Shown: positions 48,177 to 58,933 of the stretch, one piece after another
How the letters are laid out: each line of letters starts with the position of its first letter
How positions within the stretch are numbered: position 1 is the first letter of the stretch
Source: Nitrospirota bacterium
Lineage (GTDB): Bacteria > Nitrospirota > Thermodesulfovibrionia > Thermodesulfovibrionales > Dissulfurispiraceae
Length of the DNA stretch: 64,000 nt
Reading direction: 5' to 3'
NCBI GenBank assembly: GCA_040752355.1
Contig: JBFMHE010000001.1
Location: 310,001 to 374,000, forward strand
Position numbers and translations under genes: made by a program
Notes under the pieces: generated by a model
The model's database searches: none
What the model was told of the DNA's origin: nothing
What the model saw: the letters and a program-made list of their open reading frames with translations, nothing else

Positions 48177-49454
48177 ATGACAGGGGAAGGCAATGCTCGG
48201 GCGTATATTCTTCTTGTTTCACTTATCGCGTTTTGCATGGTTTTCGGCGGTGTTTTTCATGCTTCGGCAAGCGATGCGGTAAAGATCGGGCTCAACTATC
48301 CTGAAACAGGTCCTTATTCGAAACAGGGACTGGACCAGCGCCGTGCCGCTGATATGGCGGTAGAGGAGATCAATGCAGGCGGCGGCATCATGGGAAAAAA
48401 GGTGCAGCTCGTCTACCGTGACACTAAAAGTAACGCGAAACAGGCAAAAGAGAACGCCCTCGAGCTCTTCGAGAAAGAGGGGGTGGAGATGGTCTTCGGG
48501 GGGTCATCGAGCGCCGTAGCAATCGCAACGGGAAAGGTTGCAAAGCAGAAGAAAAAACTCTTTTTCGGCACCCTGACCTATTCCACCGAGACGACCGGCG
48601 AGGAAGGGCATAAATACCTCTTCAGGGAGTGCTACGACTCCGGTATGGCGGCGCGGGCGCTGTCGGACTATCTGAAAAAGAACTTTTCGGGGAAAAAATT
48701 CTTTTATATAACGGCGGATTATACCTGGGGCTGGACTACCGAGGATGAATTCAGGAAACAGACCGGCACTACCGATAAGGATGCCCATAAAGGAATACTC
48801 ACCAAGCTCGGCACCACTGATTTCAAGAATGTGCTGGGCATAGCAAAAGAGGTGAACGCAGAGGTGCTCGTCCTGGTGCAGTTCGGTCGTGACATGGAAA
48901 TATCGGTCAAACAGGCGTATGAGATGGGATTGAAAGATACGATGCAGATAGTGGTTCCCAATCTCACCGAGGATATGGCCGAAGGCGCAGGCCCCGAAGC
49001 AATGGAAGGGGTGATAGGCGCGCTGCCCTGGACCTGGAGAATACCTTTTGATGAGAACTATCCGAAGGGCGTCGACTTTGTCAAAAAATTCGAGGGAAAG
49101 TACAAACGCTATCCGACGACATCAGGGGCTTCGGCGTATGTCATTCTCTACCAGTACAAGGAGGCGGTGGAGCGCGCCAAAACGTTCGATACCGCGGCGG
49201 TAATAAAGGCGTTGGAGGGACATAAGTATACCGGCCTCAAGGACGAGCAGTACTGGAGGGATTGGGACCACCAGTCGGTACAGACCGTGTATGCGGTGCG
49301 GGGAAAGAAAGCGGCTGAAGTGAAGAAAGACAAATATCAGCTCGATTACTTTGAGATCATCAATAAAATGGACCGTGAGAAGGCTGCGATAACGTTTGCC
49401 GACTGGTCGGCAGTGAGGGCAAAGGTGGGCGCTCCGGCGTCTCTCGAGGAGTAG
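48177..49454 (+). CDS. Branched-chain amino acid-type ABC substrate-binding protein
   Basis: 425 residues. A signal peptide (ILLVSLIAFCMVFGGVFHASA) is followed by a Peripla_BP_6/LivJ-like fold: VKIGLNYPETGPYSKQGLDQRRAADMAVEEINAGGGIMGKK, FGGSSSAVAIATGKV, and GASAYVILYQYKEAVERA. GGGAGG precedes ATG 48177. No transporter membrane or ATPase genes are present; a chemoreceptor gene follows 65 bases later. It therefore most likely presents a ligand to that receptor. The ligand is not predictable. Confidence 0.9.
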   Translation: MTGEGNARAYILLVSLIAFCMVFGGVFHASASDAVKIGLNYPETGPYSKQGLDQRRAADMAVEEINAGGGIMGKKVQLVYRDTKSNAKQAKENALELFEKEGVEMVFGGSSSAVAIATGKVAKQKKKLFFGTLTYSTETTGEEGHKYLFRECYDSGMAARALSDYLKKNFSGKKFFYITADYTWGWTTEDEFRKQTGTTDKDAHKGILTKLGTTDFKNVLGIAKEVNAEVLVLVQFGRDMEISVKQAYEMGLKDTMQIVVPNLTEDMAEGAGPEAMEGVIGALPWTWRIPFDENYPKGVDFVKKFEGKYKRYPTTSGASAYVILYQYKEAVERAKTFDTAAVIKALEGHKYTGLKDEQYWRDWDHQSVQTVYAVRGKKAAEVKKDKYQLDYFEIINKMDREKAAITFADWSAVRAKVGAPASLEE

Positions 49455-49519
49455 GGGAACCCGAGAGAGGCGGCAGGGGAGGGGGGATGTGATGATACGG
49501 CAACATAAGGAGCGCTTTC

Positions 49520-52000
49520 GTGACAATCAAGGTAAAACTGAGGCTCAATGCCGTGGTGGTGCTCGTGGCGATGACGTTCGTCGTCGGAGCAGCCGTTATC
49601 GGCATCAGGTCCATACGCGGCAATATCAATGAACTGACCCAAAAAACCACCCCCTACCAGTTGAAGGCATTGAATCAGCAGCGGGCGCTTCAGGCCCATG
49701 CAGCAAGCCTCCTCACCATGTCGACAGCGGCGTCGCTCGGCGAGTACAAGCAGTCGGCGGAAGGCGTTTCTTCAACGCTCTCCCAGGTTAAGAAGGCAGG
49801 TGAAGACATCGCAAAGCTCAGGGCAGGCGCTTCCTCGGAAGACCGGGCGATTTCGGACCTGACCGGTTCGATCCTCAACACTGTTGAAAAAAAGCTCGTT
49901 GCCCACGATACAGCGGCTGCTGCAGTCAATGCAATCAAAGCCAGAGTGGCGGAGGCGTCAAGAAAGATGAAGGAGCTGGACACCTCGATACGACGGCTCC
50001 AGCAGGGCACGGCAGGTACCATGATCACCGGCGTCGACGGCCTCATCGCGGCAAACCAGCAGGTGACCAATCTTTCCATCGTGCGAGACGGCTTTAAAGA
50101 CTTGAACCTCTACATCTCCCGCATCCCCTCGACGAATGACAAACGGTCGGTTGCACAGCTGCGGGAGAATATCGGCGCAACGATCAAAAATGTCATACAG
50201 GCGCTGAAGAATACGAAGGGAATGGAGAAAGCAGCGGGCGATATGCTCCAGAGGCTCAATGTACTCAACGAGAAGGTCACGGCGGCAAAAGGTCTGGCGG
50301 CATTGAAGCTCAAGCAGATCAATGATGAGGACGACAGCCTGAAAGAGAGGATCGAGACGCTGGCAAAAGAGGGCAGCTATGAAATCACCTACATGATGCC
50401 CACGGTGGAACGCGAGATGGAAAACGCGAGCTCGGCATTGAAGGCAACTACCGGGGGGATGTCGAAGCAGGTCAATGCATTCTCCGATACCAACAATGTC
50501 CTTACCCTGTCGTCATCGCTTTCACTTTTGAACGCTTCGATCGAATCGCACATCAACCACTGTATAAACGAACGGAACCGCCAGGGTTTCGAGAGTGCGG
50601 TGGTCCTGATAAACAGCCTCATTGCCCAGGCGGATGCAACAGGCCAGAAGTTGAGAGCTCTTTTGAGCAAGGGCAACTATCAGAATGAAATGAAAATGCT
50701 CTCCGCTTCACTGGGAGCGCTCGCTGCAATGAAAAGCGAGTTTTCAAAGCAAGGGGGTGTTGTCGAACGGCTCAGGGCATCTCTGGCACACCTGGAGGAG
50801 CTCGAAAAGCTCAACGCACGGATGAAAGACATCGTTGCAAAGCAGCTCGAAGAGAGCAACAAGGAGGTGTCGGTCGCCGGATCGAACCAGGAGGCCGCAG
50901 TACTATCGGTGAATAAGGTTGCCAATTCCACTATCGTCATGGTGGGTCTGGTCGGCGTATCGGCGGTGATCATTGCCCTGATCATGGGGGGGTGGATAAG
51001 CGCTTCCATTTCGAACCCGTTGAGGGAGACGGCGGATATGGTCATCGACATCAGCAAAGGCAGCGGCGACCTGACGAGGCGGCTCAGCGTAAAGAGCAAC
51101 GATGAGATAGGGGCGGTGTGCAAAGGATTCAACGACCTCGTTGAAAAGCTCCACACGAGCATCTCCCATGTTTCTGAAAAGGTCGATATCGTAGTGACCT
51201 CTGCAAGCGAGCTGTCGGCAACCGCCGAGCAACTGTCGCGGGGCTCGCAGTCGCAGGCCGAGCAGACGACCTCTCTCTCATCATCGGCCGACGAGATGTC
51301 GCACGCCATACTCGACGTCGCGCGGAACGCGCAGTCCACCTCGGAAGCAGCGGAGGAAACGAGAAAGATGGCGCAATCCGGAGAAGAGGTGGTGAGGGAC
51401 GCGATCGAGGGGATAAAGGCGGTGGCGGCCTCTATCGATACCATATCCTCGTCGATCGACGAGCTTTCCCGTGATTCCGAAAAGATCGGCGAGATATCGT
51501 CGGTGATCAAGGATATCGCGGATCAGACCAACCTGCTCGCCCTGAATGCAGCCATTGAAGCGGCGCGCGCCGGTGAACAGGGACGGGGATTCGCGGTGGT
51601 CGCCGATTCGGTGCGGCAGCTCGCTGAACGTACCGCTGCAGCAACGACCGAGATAGCCGGGATGATCAAGTCCATTCAGGGCGGAGCGCACCGCTCCTCG
51701 ACGCACATGCGCCAGGGATTGGAGGATGTGAGCAACGTTGTGGCAAGGGCCAACAGGGCTGAAGAATCCCTTAAAGAAATCGTCCGGAAGATAGAGGAGC
51801 AGACAGGGCTTATCCGCCACATGGCGACTGCATCGAACCAGCAGTCGGTAACCGTTGATTCGATGGTCACCAATATCAATGGTGTGGCCGACGCGTCAAA
51901 GGAGTTCGCTTCAGGAACTGCACAGATAGCAAGGACCGCTGAAGACCTGGACAAGGTTGCCGGAGAGCTCCAGGGAGTCGTCAAACAGTTCAGATTATAG
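49520..52000 (+). CDS. Methyl-accepting chemotaxis protein
   Basis: 826 residues. A transmembrane helix at about 10-30 ([18 protein letters not shown]) is followed by a long periplasmic helical domain to about residue 470, a second helix ([20 protein letters not shown]), HAMP, and the MCP signalling domain with the tip [21 protein letters not shown]. No C-terminal CheR-binding pentapeptide is seen. The start is GTG 49520 with AAGGAG upstream. The unusually large all-helical sensor domain, plus the adjacent binding protein, suggest indirect ligand sensing. Confidence 0.95.
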   Translation: MTIKVKLRLNAVVVLVAMTFVVGAAVIGIRSIRGNINELTQKTTPYQLKALNQQRALQAHAASLLTMSTAASLGEYKQSAEGVSSTLSQVKKAGEDIAKLRAGASSEDRAISDLTGSILNTVEKKLVAHDTAAAAVNAIKARVAEASRKMKELDTSIRRLQQGTAGTMITGVDGLIAANQQVTNLSIVRDGFKDLNLYISRIPSTNDKRSVAQLRENIGATIKNVIQALKNTKGMEKAAGDMLQRLNVLNEKVTAAKGLAALKLKQINDEDDSLKERIETLAKEGSYEITYMMPTVEREMENASSALKATTGGMSKQVNAFSDTNNVLTLSSSLSLLNASIESHINHCINERNRQGFESAVVLINSLIAQADATGQKLRALLSKGNYQNEMKMLSASLGALAAMKSEFSKQGGVVERLRASLAHLEELEKLNARMKDIVAKQLEESNKEVSVAGSNQEAAVLSVNKVANSTIVMVGLVGVSAVIIALIMGGWISASISNPLRETADMVIDISKGSGDLTRRLSVKSNDEIGAVCKGFNDLVEKLHTSISHVSEKVDIVVTSASELSATAEQLSRGSQSQAEQTTSLSSSADEMSHAILDVARNAQSTSEAAEETRKMAQSGEEVVRDAIEGIKAVAASIDTISSSIDELSRDSEKIGEISSVIKDIADQTNLLALNAAIEAARAGEQGRGFAVVADSVRQLAERTAAATTEIAGMIKSIQGGAHRSSTHMRQGLEDVSNVVARANRAEESLKEIVRKIEEQTGLIRHMATASNQQSVTVDSMVTNINGVADASKEFASGTAQIARTAEDLDKVAGELQGVVKQFRL

Positions 52001-52016
52001 AGAGAGCCGGTAGTAA

Positions 52017-52047
52017 AAAGCCCTCCGGTGTAGTGCCGGAGGGCTTT
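52017..52047. terminator. Bidirectional terminator between the chemoreceptor and fhs
   Basis: AAAGCCCTCCGG and CCGGAGGGCTTT form a 12-base perfect stem with a 7-base loop, A-rich on one side and T-rich on the other. It serves both convergent genes. Confidence 0.85.
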
Positions 52048-52064
52048 CATGATGAAGTGAGATA

Positions 52065-53828
52065 TTAGAACACGCCCTTTACCTTGCCGGTCTCGACATC
52101 GACATCGACCCTGCGGTAGGCGGGGTCTGAAGCGGTCCCCGGCATCAGGGTTATGGACCCTGCGACAGGAACGACGAAGCCAGCTCCCTTGTAGGTGAGG
52201 ATGTCGCGGATAGAGAGCCTCCAGCCCTTGGGGACACCCTTCAGGTTCGGGTTGTCCGAAAGGCTGAGATGGGTCTTGACCATACAGGTGCCGAGCTTCG
52301 CAATCTCGGGATCAGCCTCGAGCCGCTTCGCCTTTGCAGCAGCTTCGGCAGAATAATCAACACCGTCTGCGCCATAAACCTCGGTGGCGATCAGCTCGAT
52401 GCGCTTGCGGAGCGGGGTGTCGAGCTCGTAGAGGAACTTGAAGTCGTTCGGCTCGTTGCAAGCGTCGATGACTGCGTCGGCGAGCTCGAGTGCGCCCTCA
52501 CCGCCGTACTGCCAGTGTTTGGAGACAGCAACACGGGCGCCGGCAGCCTCTGCAATCCTCCGGACAGCCTTGATCTCGTTCTCGGTATCGGTGTAGAAGG
52601 CGTTAACGCAGACAACCGGGTTGATGCCAGCTTTCTTGATAACATTTACCAGGTGGATCAGGTTGTCACAGCCCTTCTCGACCCAGCCCACGTTCTCGCC
52701 CTTGTACTCCTCAGGAATCGGCTTGCCGGGGACCGGGATCGGAGCGCCGCCGTGGCACTTCAATGCCCTGATAGTAGCGACGAGAACGGCCGCATTCGGC
52801 TTGAGATCTGAGTAGCGGCACTTGAGGTTCCAGAACTTCTCGAAGCCGATGTCGGCGGCAAAGCCCGACTCGGTAATATTGTAATCGCCGAGCTTGAGAG
52901 CGACTCTGTCGGCGATGATCGACGACTGACCGATGGCGATATTGGCGAACGGACCAGCGTGGACGAACACCGGCTGGCCCTCGATGGTCTGCATGAGGTT
53001 CGGGTTCAGCGCCTCGACCATCCAGGCGGTCATGGCGCCGGCAACGCCGAGGTCTTCGGTAGTGACGGGCTCGCCGGTCTTGCTGTAAGCAACGACGATT
53101 TTGCCCATTCTTTCTCTCATGTCCTTGAGGTCTTTTGCGACGGCCAGGATAGCCATGACTTCGGAAGAGACCGCGATCGCGAAACCGGACTGCATCATGA
53201 AACCGTCGGTCTTGCCGCCGAGGCCAATGACTATGTTTCTGAGGGCCTGGGCGCAGAAATCGATGATCCACTTCATTTCTACATTGCGGGGATCGATGTT
53301 GAGCCTCTTCAGTTTCCGCTTTGCGAGCTGCTCGTCGGTATAGTTCGCCTCATGCTGCATCCGGGAGGTAAGGGCGACCATGGCGAGGTTGTGGGAGTTC
53401 ATGATCGCATTGATGTCGCCGGTGAGACCGAGCGAGAACGGGGTGAGGGGAATGCATTGCGAAAGACCGCCGCCCGCTGCCGAGCCCTTGATGTTCATGG
53501 TCGGGCCGCCGGAAGGCTGGCGGATCGCGGCGACGACATTCTTGCCGCGTTTCCCCATGCCCTGGGTGAGACCCATGGTGGTGGTCGATTTTCCCTCTCC
53601 CAGCGGGGTCGGGGTGATCGCGGTGACGTCTACGTATTTGCCGTCAGGCCTGTTCTTGAGACGCTCCAGGACGCTCTTGAAATCGACCTTTGCGACGTAG
53701 TGGCCGTGGGGGAGGAGCTCCTGCTTCTCGAGTCCGAGCTGCTCGGCCAGCTCGTAGACGGTCTTCATGTTCTTTTCTGCTGCTTCGGCGATTTCCCAAT
53801 CGGCGTGCTTCGTTGGATCCAGCGGCAT
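52065..53828 (-). CDS. fhs: Formate--tetrahydrofolate ligase
   Basis: 587 residues. It carries the ATP motif [18 protein letters not shown] near 70, then [19 protein letters not shown] and the C-terminal [18 protein letters not shown]. It makes 10-formyl-THF from formate, ATP and THF, the second step of the methyl branch of the Wood-Ljungdahl pathway and also a C1-assimilation enzyme. AAGGAGG lies just upstream of the ATG. It follows a formate dehydrogenase gene set in the same direction, which fits coupled formate use. Confidence 0.96.
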   Translation of the reverse strand: MPLDPTKHADWEIAEAAEKNMKTVYELAEQLGLEKQELLPHGHYVAKVDFKSVLERLKNRPDGKYVDVTAITPTPLGEGKSTTTMGLTQGMGKRGKNVVAAIRQPSGGPTMNIKGSAAGGGLSQCIPLTPFSLGLTGDINAIMNSHNLAMVALTSRMQHEANYTDEQLAKRKLKRLNIDPRNVEMKWIIDFCAQALRNIVIGLGGKTDGFMMQSGFAIAVSSEVMAILAVAKDLKDMRERMGKIVVAYSKTGEPVTTEDLGVAGAMTAWMVEALNPNLMQTIEGQPVFVHAGPFANIAIGQSSIIADRVALKLGDYNITESGFAADIGFEKFWNLKCRYSDLKPNAAVLVATIRALKCHGGAPIPVPGKPIPEEYKGENVGWVEKGCDNLIHLVNVIKKAGINPVVCVNAFYTDTENEIKAVRRIAEAAGARVAVSKHWQYGGEGALELADAVIDACNEPNDFKFLYELDTPLRKRIELIATEVYGADGVDYSAEAAAKAKRLEADPEIAKLGTCMVKTHLSLSDNPNLKGVPKGWRLSIRDILTYKGAGFVVPVAGSITLMPGTASDPAYRRVDVDVETGKVKGVF

Positions 53829-53885
53829 ACTGACCTCCTTGCGTTCTGTTTATATTTTATTTTTGAGACAAGGCGGAGGTGAGGC

Positions 53886-54344
53886 TTAGTAATTCACGAG
53901 CGCTTTGATGAACTTGTCATTCATGCGGCGAACGTTCATTCCCGAAATTATAGCAATATTCTTTATGATCTTCAACATAATAAACGGCTCTTTTTTTTCC
54001 ATCTCCTCGAAGGCTGCCGTGGGAAACAGCAATAGCTCCGCCGCATCAAAGGCTTTTGCGTCGCTGCAGTGGTGGGTCTTTTCGAGGACCGCGATTTCGC
54101 CCATGAAGTTGCCCCTGCTCAGGATGACCAGCGGCTGCCGCCAGCCGTCAGGAGTGGTCTTCGAGATCTCTACGCGGCCCCTGGTGATCATATAAATCCC
54201 CCGTGAGGGTTCGCCCTCCCTGAAGACAGAGGTGTCCTTCTGGGCGTTGAGAGTCGTCAGCAGCGGAATGATCTTCCCGATCTCATTCTCGTCGAGCCCC
54301 CTCAAGAGGGTCTGGACCTGCAATTCGACGCGTATGTCGGCCAT
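53886..54344 (-). CDS. Cyclic nucleotide-binding domain protein without DNA-binding domain
   Basis: 152 residues forming one CAP-family cNMP-binding domain (KDTSVFREGEPSRGIYMITRG, LVILSRGNFMGEIAVLE) and a C-terminal helix. There is no helix-turn-helix afterwards, so it is not a classical Crp/Fnr regulator; it may act by protein contact. The ATG at 54344 overlaps the fdhA stop (GTGATG arrangement), indicating coupling to formate dehydrogenase. Whether it binds a nucleotide is unknown. Confidence 0.85.
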   Translation of the reverse strand: MADIRVELQVQTLLRGLDENEIGKIIPLLTTLNAQKDTSVFREGEPSRGIYMITRGRVEISKTTPDGWRQPLVILSRGNFMGEIAVLEKTHHCSDAKAFDAAELLLFPTAAFEEMEKKEPFIMLKIIKNIAIISGMNVRRMNDKFIKALVNY

Positions 54345-57151
54345 CACTGTTCCTCCTCGTCGGAATTTAACGCCGGCAGCGGCTCAATGCGCACCGGGGT
54401 GTATTTATAAGAGGGCGTTTTCGCATAGTCGAGCGCCTTTTCGCTGGTGAGCAGATTTGCGGCTGCTTCGGCATAGTGGAGCGGCAGGAAGACCTCCCCA
54501 CGGGCGACGCGTTCGGTGATGCGCACCCCCAGCGAAACGCTCCCGTGCCGAGAGGTCACGGTGACGGGAGCTCCATCCTCGATACCGAGCGAGCGGGCGT
54601 CGTCGGGATTGACCTCGAGATAGGGCTTTCCGGCGTGCTTCTCGATAGCGGACACCCGGCGCGTCATGGAACCGAAATGGTACTGGAAAAGGTTCCTTCC
54701 CGTCGTCAGGACAAAGGGGAAGTCTCCGCTCCGTTCCTCCCTCGGCGGGGCGAAGGGGACAGGGGTAAAGGAGACTCTTCCGCGAGGAAATCCTCCTTTA
54801 TAGAGGAAGGGCGTTCCGGGATGGCTCCGGGTGGGAGAGGGCCACTGGATTCCTTTCTCCTCTATCCTGGTGTAGGTTATTCCTTCGAGGGCCGGCCAGA
54901 GGCTGCCGAGCTCCTCGAAAACCTCTTCCGGCGAGGCGTAGTTCATCTCGCAGCCCATGCGCTTCGAGAGCTCGGCGATGATCCAGGAGTCGGCCTTCGC
55001 CTCGCCGGGCGGGAGCACGGCCCTGCGCACGCGCTGCACCCTGCGCTCGGTGTTGGTGAAGGTGCCTTCCTTTTCGGCGAAGCAGACCGCCGGCAGCACG
55101 ACATCGGCGCGCATGGCCGTCTCGGTGAGGAAGATATCCTGGACCAGGAGGAACTCGAGCCGCTCGAGCCCTTTTACCGTATGCTGCTTGTTGGGCTCGC
55201 CCAGAACCGGGTCCTCTCCCATCACGTAGATCGCCTTGATCGCTCCCTCCGCCGCCTTCTCCGTGATCTCGGGCGCTGTCAGGCCCGGCTTCGAGGGGAG
55301 TGAGACCGCCCACGCATGCTCGAACTTCTTCCGGACCTCGGGAAGGGCGACCCGCTGGTACCCGGGCAGGACATTCGGCAGGCAGCCGGCATCACAGGCG
55401 CCCTGGACATTGTTCTGTCCCCGCAGCGGATTTATACCGGTGTTCTCCCTGCCGATATTGCCGGTCAGGAGCGCCAGGTTCGCGATTGCGTTCACATTGG
55501 CGGTCCCGTGGGCATGCTGGGTAATGCCCATCGTATAGTAGATAGCCGCCTTGCGGGAGCTTCCGTACATGACCGCTGCCTTGATGATCGTCTCTTTCGG
55601 GACGCCGGTGAGCCGCTCGCCTGCCTCGGGCGTGAACTCGTCGAGCGACCGCTTCCACTCGTCGAATCCCGCTGTATGGTCATCGATGAACGATCGGTTA
55701 TGAAGCCCCTCATTGAGGATGACATGGGCCATGGTGTTGAGGAGCGCCACATCGGTCCCGGGCCGCTGCCGCATCCAGAGGGCGGCAAACCTCGTCATGG
55801 CGATCTTGCGCGGGTCGGCGACGATGATGCGCGCTCCCTTCCGGCAGGCCGTGATCATCTGGTTGGCGATGACCGGGTGGGACTCCTTCGTATTGGAGCC
55901 GATGATGAAGATGACCTCGTTTCCTTCGACTTCGCGAATCGAATTGGTCATCGCTCCCGAGCCGAAGATCGTGGCCAGACTGGCCACCGTGGGCGCGTGT
56001 CAAAGCCGGGCGCAGTGGTCGACGTTGTTCGTGCCCACCGCCGCGCGCATGAACTTCTGGAAGAGGAAGTTCTCTTCGGTCGTGCAGCGGGCAGAGGAGA
56101 GCCCGGCGATGGCGTCAGGCCCGTGGGCATCCCGTATCTCCCGCAACCGCCGGGCAGCATAATCGAGCGCCTCGTCCCACGAAACCTCTCTGAAAAGACC
56201 GTTCAAACCGTTTCTAAAAGCCTGGTTCAAACCGTTTAAGCCGTTCAAGTCGTTTAAACCGTTTGAACGGCTTGAACGGTTTGAGCGGTTTGAACGGTCC
56301 TTTATTCTTATAAGCGGTTTCGTAAGGCGGTCGGGGCTCGCGACGAACTCGTGGCCGAAGCGGCCTTTGACACAGAGAAGCCCTTTATTGACGCCCTTCT
56401 CCTCCTTCGCCGTCACGCGCACGATGGCGTTGTCTTTTACATGCAGGGTGATGGTGCAGCCGGTGCCGCAATAGGGACAGGTCGTATCCACCTCCCGTAT
56501 CTTCCAGTACCGTCCCTTCCCGATCCAGTCCTTTGCCACGAGCGCGCCGGTAGGGCAGACCATGACGCACTGGCCGCAGAACTCGCAATCGAGGTCCCGC
56601 TCGAAGGGCGGGCATATCTTGGTCGAGAATCCCTTGTAAGCGAAATCGATGGCGCCTGCTCCCTGCACCTCGTGGCAGATCTTGACGCAGCGGCCGCAGA
56701 GTATGCATTTCTCCATATCCCGGTCGATAAAGGGATTGCCGTCTTTTCGGGGATAGACTCTCCGTTCGCCGCTGAAGATCGGGTTCCGTATCCCGTACTT
56801 GTAGGCGAGCTCCTGCAGCTCGCATTCGCCCGTCTTCTGGCAGACCATGCAGTCGTAGGGGTGATCGCTGAGCATCAGGTCGATGATATCCCTGCGGAGG
56901 TCCTCGATATACGGCGAGTTGGTGATGATCTCCATGCCCTCTTCCACCTCGGTGGTGCAGGAGGTCACCGGCTGTCCCTTTATTTCGACGAGACATATCC
57001 TGCAGGCGCCCGAAGAGGATATCCGGGGATGGTGGCAGAGCGCGGGGATATCGATTCCCATCCGGCGCGCAGCTGCGAGCACCGTCGTCCCCTCCGGGGC
57101 TTCACCCTCGATGCCGTTGATCCTGAAGCGAACCGTTCTCTTGTTCTCCAT
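54344..57151 (-). CDS. fdhA: Formate dehydrogenase catalytic subunit, selenocysteine-containing
   Basis: 935 residues, read through an in-frame TGA at 56000-56002 as selenocysteine (residue 384) in NNVDHCARL-U-HAPTVASLA, the exact FdhH/FdhA context. The N-terminus carries a [2Fe-2S] set (Cys 39, 50, 53, 65), a NuoG-type HxxxC-x2-C-x5-C set (97, 101, 104, 110), two [4Fe-4S] sets (149-159 and 189-199) and the molybdopterin-site cluster (225, 228, 232, 260). Bis-MGD-binding domains follow. A repeat-derived insert lies at residues 286-319. It is a soluble, NuoG-like Fdh. Confidence 0.95.
55971..55987 (-). promoter_or_regulatory. SECIS hairpin of fdhA
   Basis: GTGGCC and GGCCAC form a perfect 6-base stem around loop AGTCT, 12 bases after the UGA. 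The position and the G-U-containing loop match the fdhF-type bacterial SECIS element that recruits SelB. Confidence 0.8.
56195..56296 (-). repeat. Nonamer array inserted in frame in fdhA
   Basis: On the coding strand, units of AACCGTTCA are followed by units of AACGGTTTG, their near reverse complement. They encode SNR/SSR repeats and then NGL/NDL repeats, residues 286-319. The insert sits between the molybdopterin-cluster segment and FREVSWDEALDYAA, where relatives have only a short linker. Confidence 0.8.
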
Positions 57152-57153
57152 GG

Positions 57154-58917
57154 CTATACTTTCTTTATCGCCTTGAATTTGCATGCCTTGTAACAGGCCC
57201 CGCACTTCACGCAGAGGCCGCTGTCGATCCGGTGCGGCTTCTTCACCTCGCCGGTTATGGCGTTCGCAGGGCACTTCTTCCTGCAGAGCCCGCACCCCTT
57301 GCACAGGTCGTCCGCTACCACGAAGGTGATCAGCGCCGTGCAGACGCCGGCGGGGCATTTCTTATCGCGGATGTGGGCGAGGTACTCGCCTTTGAAGTGG
57401 GAGAGGCTCGTGATGAAAGGATTGGCAGCGGTCCTGCCGAGACCGCAGAGCGACGAGGCGGACATGATCGCGCTGAGCCGTTCCAGGGTGAAGAGGTCGG
57501 CCTCTTCGCCGTTGCCGTCGGTTATTTTAGTCAGCAGCTCGAACATGCGTTTGGTTCCGACCCTGCAGGGCGTGCATTTGCCGCAGGACTCCCGCTGGAG
57601 GAATTCGAGCAGGAACCGGGTGACCGAGACGATGCAGTCCTCCTCATCGAAGACCACCATGCCTCCTGACCCGACGATGCTGCCCACCTTCGAAAGGTTT
57701 TCGTAGTCGAGCCCCATATCGATCATCGAGACCGGGATGAGGCCGCCCGAGGGGCCGCCGACCTGGACCGCCTTGAGCGCCCTCCCGCCGTCGATGCCGC
57801 CGCCGATACCGTACACGATATCTCTCAGCGACATGCCCATCGGGATTTCGACGAGACCGTTGTTCTTCACCTTGCCGGAGAGGGTGAACACCTTCGTGCC
57901 CTTGCTCTCTTCCGTTCCGATCGAGGAGAACCATGCAGGCCCTTTGCCGATAATGATGGGTATATTGGAGAGCGTTTCGGCATTATTGATGACCGTCGGC
58001 TTTCCCCATAGCCCCCGCTGGGCAGGGAAGGGGGGCCGCGGCCGCGGCATCGCCCGCTTGCCCTCGATCGACTCCATCAGCGCCGTCTCCTCGCCGCAGA
58101 TGAAGGCCTCGGTGCCGAAGCTGAACTCTATATCGAAATCGAACCCGGTGCCGAAGAGGCCCTTTCCCAGGAAGCCCTTCTCCCGGGCCTGCGCAATCGC
58201 GGTGCGCAGCCGCTCGACCGAGAGGTGGTACCGCTCGCGGATATAGAGATACCCTTTGTCCGTACCGATCGCGTACCCGCCGATCAGCAGGCCCTCGATG
58301 ATCGCGTGGGGATTCCCCTCGGCGAGCGCCCTGTTCACCTCGCCGATGTTGCAGATGATATACTTGGGCGCATCCGGCTGGTTCCGGCATATCTTCCATT
58401 TTCTTCCGGTAAGGAATCCGCTTCCGCCCCGCCCCCGCAGCCCGGAGAGATAGACCTTCTTGATCACCTCATCCGGCGTCATGGAGGTGATGGCCCGGCG
58501 CGCGGATTTGTAACCGTTCATGCCGAGATACTCGTCAATGCTCTCGGGGCTTATCTCGCCGCAGGGGCCGAGCACGATCTTGTGCTGCTTGCTGTGGAAC
58601 GATTCGTAATCGTCATTGACGAGCCACTCGGCGACAGGCGTTCCGTCGAGAATGTGCTCTTTCACGATGCGCTCGACCATAATAGGCTTTACCGACTGGT
58701 AGGTGCGCTTACTGCCGTTTATGATGACGTCGACGAGCACGTCTTTTGAGCAGAAGCCCCTGCATCCGACTTCTTTGTAGCCGCACCGCTTCCCTATGCG
58801 CGCCTCGATGCCGCTCTCCTGGATGAGGCGCTTGAAGGACCTGATCACATCGGACCCGCCCGACGCCCTCCCCGACGTGCCGAGGCAGACTTTTATTTCG
58901 ATTGACGTATCTTCCAT
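57154..58917 (-). CDS. fdhB: Formate dehydrogenase NuoF-like iron-sulfur flavoprotein subunit
   Basis: 587 residues. An N-terminal thioredoxin-like [2Fe-2S] domain is followed by a NuoF core with GRGGSGFLTGRKWK (FMN) near 161-174 and GEETALMESIEG near 276, an SLBB domain, a [4Fe-4S] CGKCTPC-x39-C set (445-491), and two C-terminal ferredoxin clusters (539-549, 569-579). The canonical NuoF segment NADE-EPG-x-KDR is missing: residues 190-204 read NIGEVNRALAEGNPH. The N-terminal domain keeps Cys 11, 52 and 56 but Gly replaces the second cysteine at 16. NAD+ binding is therefore doubtful. Confidence 0.88.
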   Translation of the reverse strand: MEDTSIEIKVCLGTSGRASGGSDVIRSFKRLIQESGIEARIGKRCGYKEVGCRGFCSKDVLVDVIINGSKRTYQSVKPIMVERIVKEHILDGTPVAEWLVNDDYESFHSKQHKIVLGPCGEISPESIDEYLGMNGYKSARRAITSMTPDEVIKKVYLSGLRGRGGSGFLTGRKWKICRNQPDAPKYIICNIGEVNRALAEGNPHAIIEGLLIGGYAIGTDKGYLYIRERYHLSVERLRTAIAQAREKGFLGKGLFGTGFDFDIEFSFGTEAFICGEETALMESIEGKRAMPRPRPPFPAQRGLWGKPTVINNAETLSNIPIIIGKGPAWFSSIGTEESKGTKVFTLSGKVKNNGLVEIPMGMSLRDIVYGIGGGIDGGRALKAVQVGGPSGGLIPVSMIDMGLDYENLSKVGSIVGSGGMVVFDEEDCIVSVTRFLLEFLQRESCGKCTPCRVGTKRMFELLTKITDGNGEEADLFTLERLSAIMSASSLCGLGRTAANPFITSLSHFKGEYLAHIRDKKCPAGVCTALITFVVADDLCKGCGLCRKKCPANAITGEVKKPHRIDSGLCVKCGACYKACKFKAIKKV

Positions 58918-58933
58918 TGCCCGTCCAGGAGGC

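Noticed and set aside
55987-56002. fdhA frameshift or nonsense mutation
   Set aside because: The stop is a UGA exactly at the family's selenocysteine position with a SECIS-like hairpin after it, and the frame is continuous.
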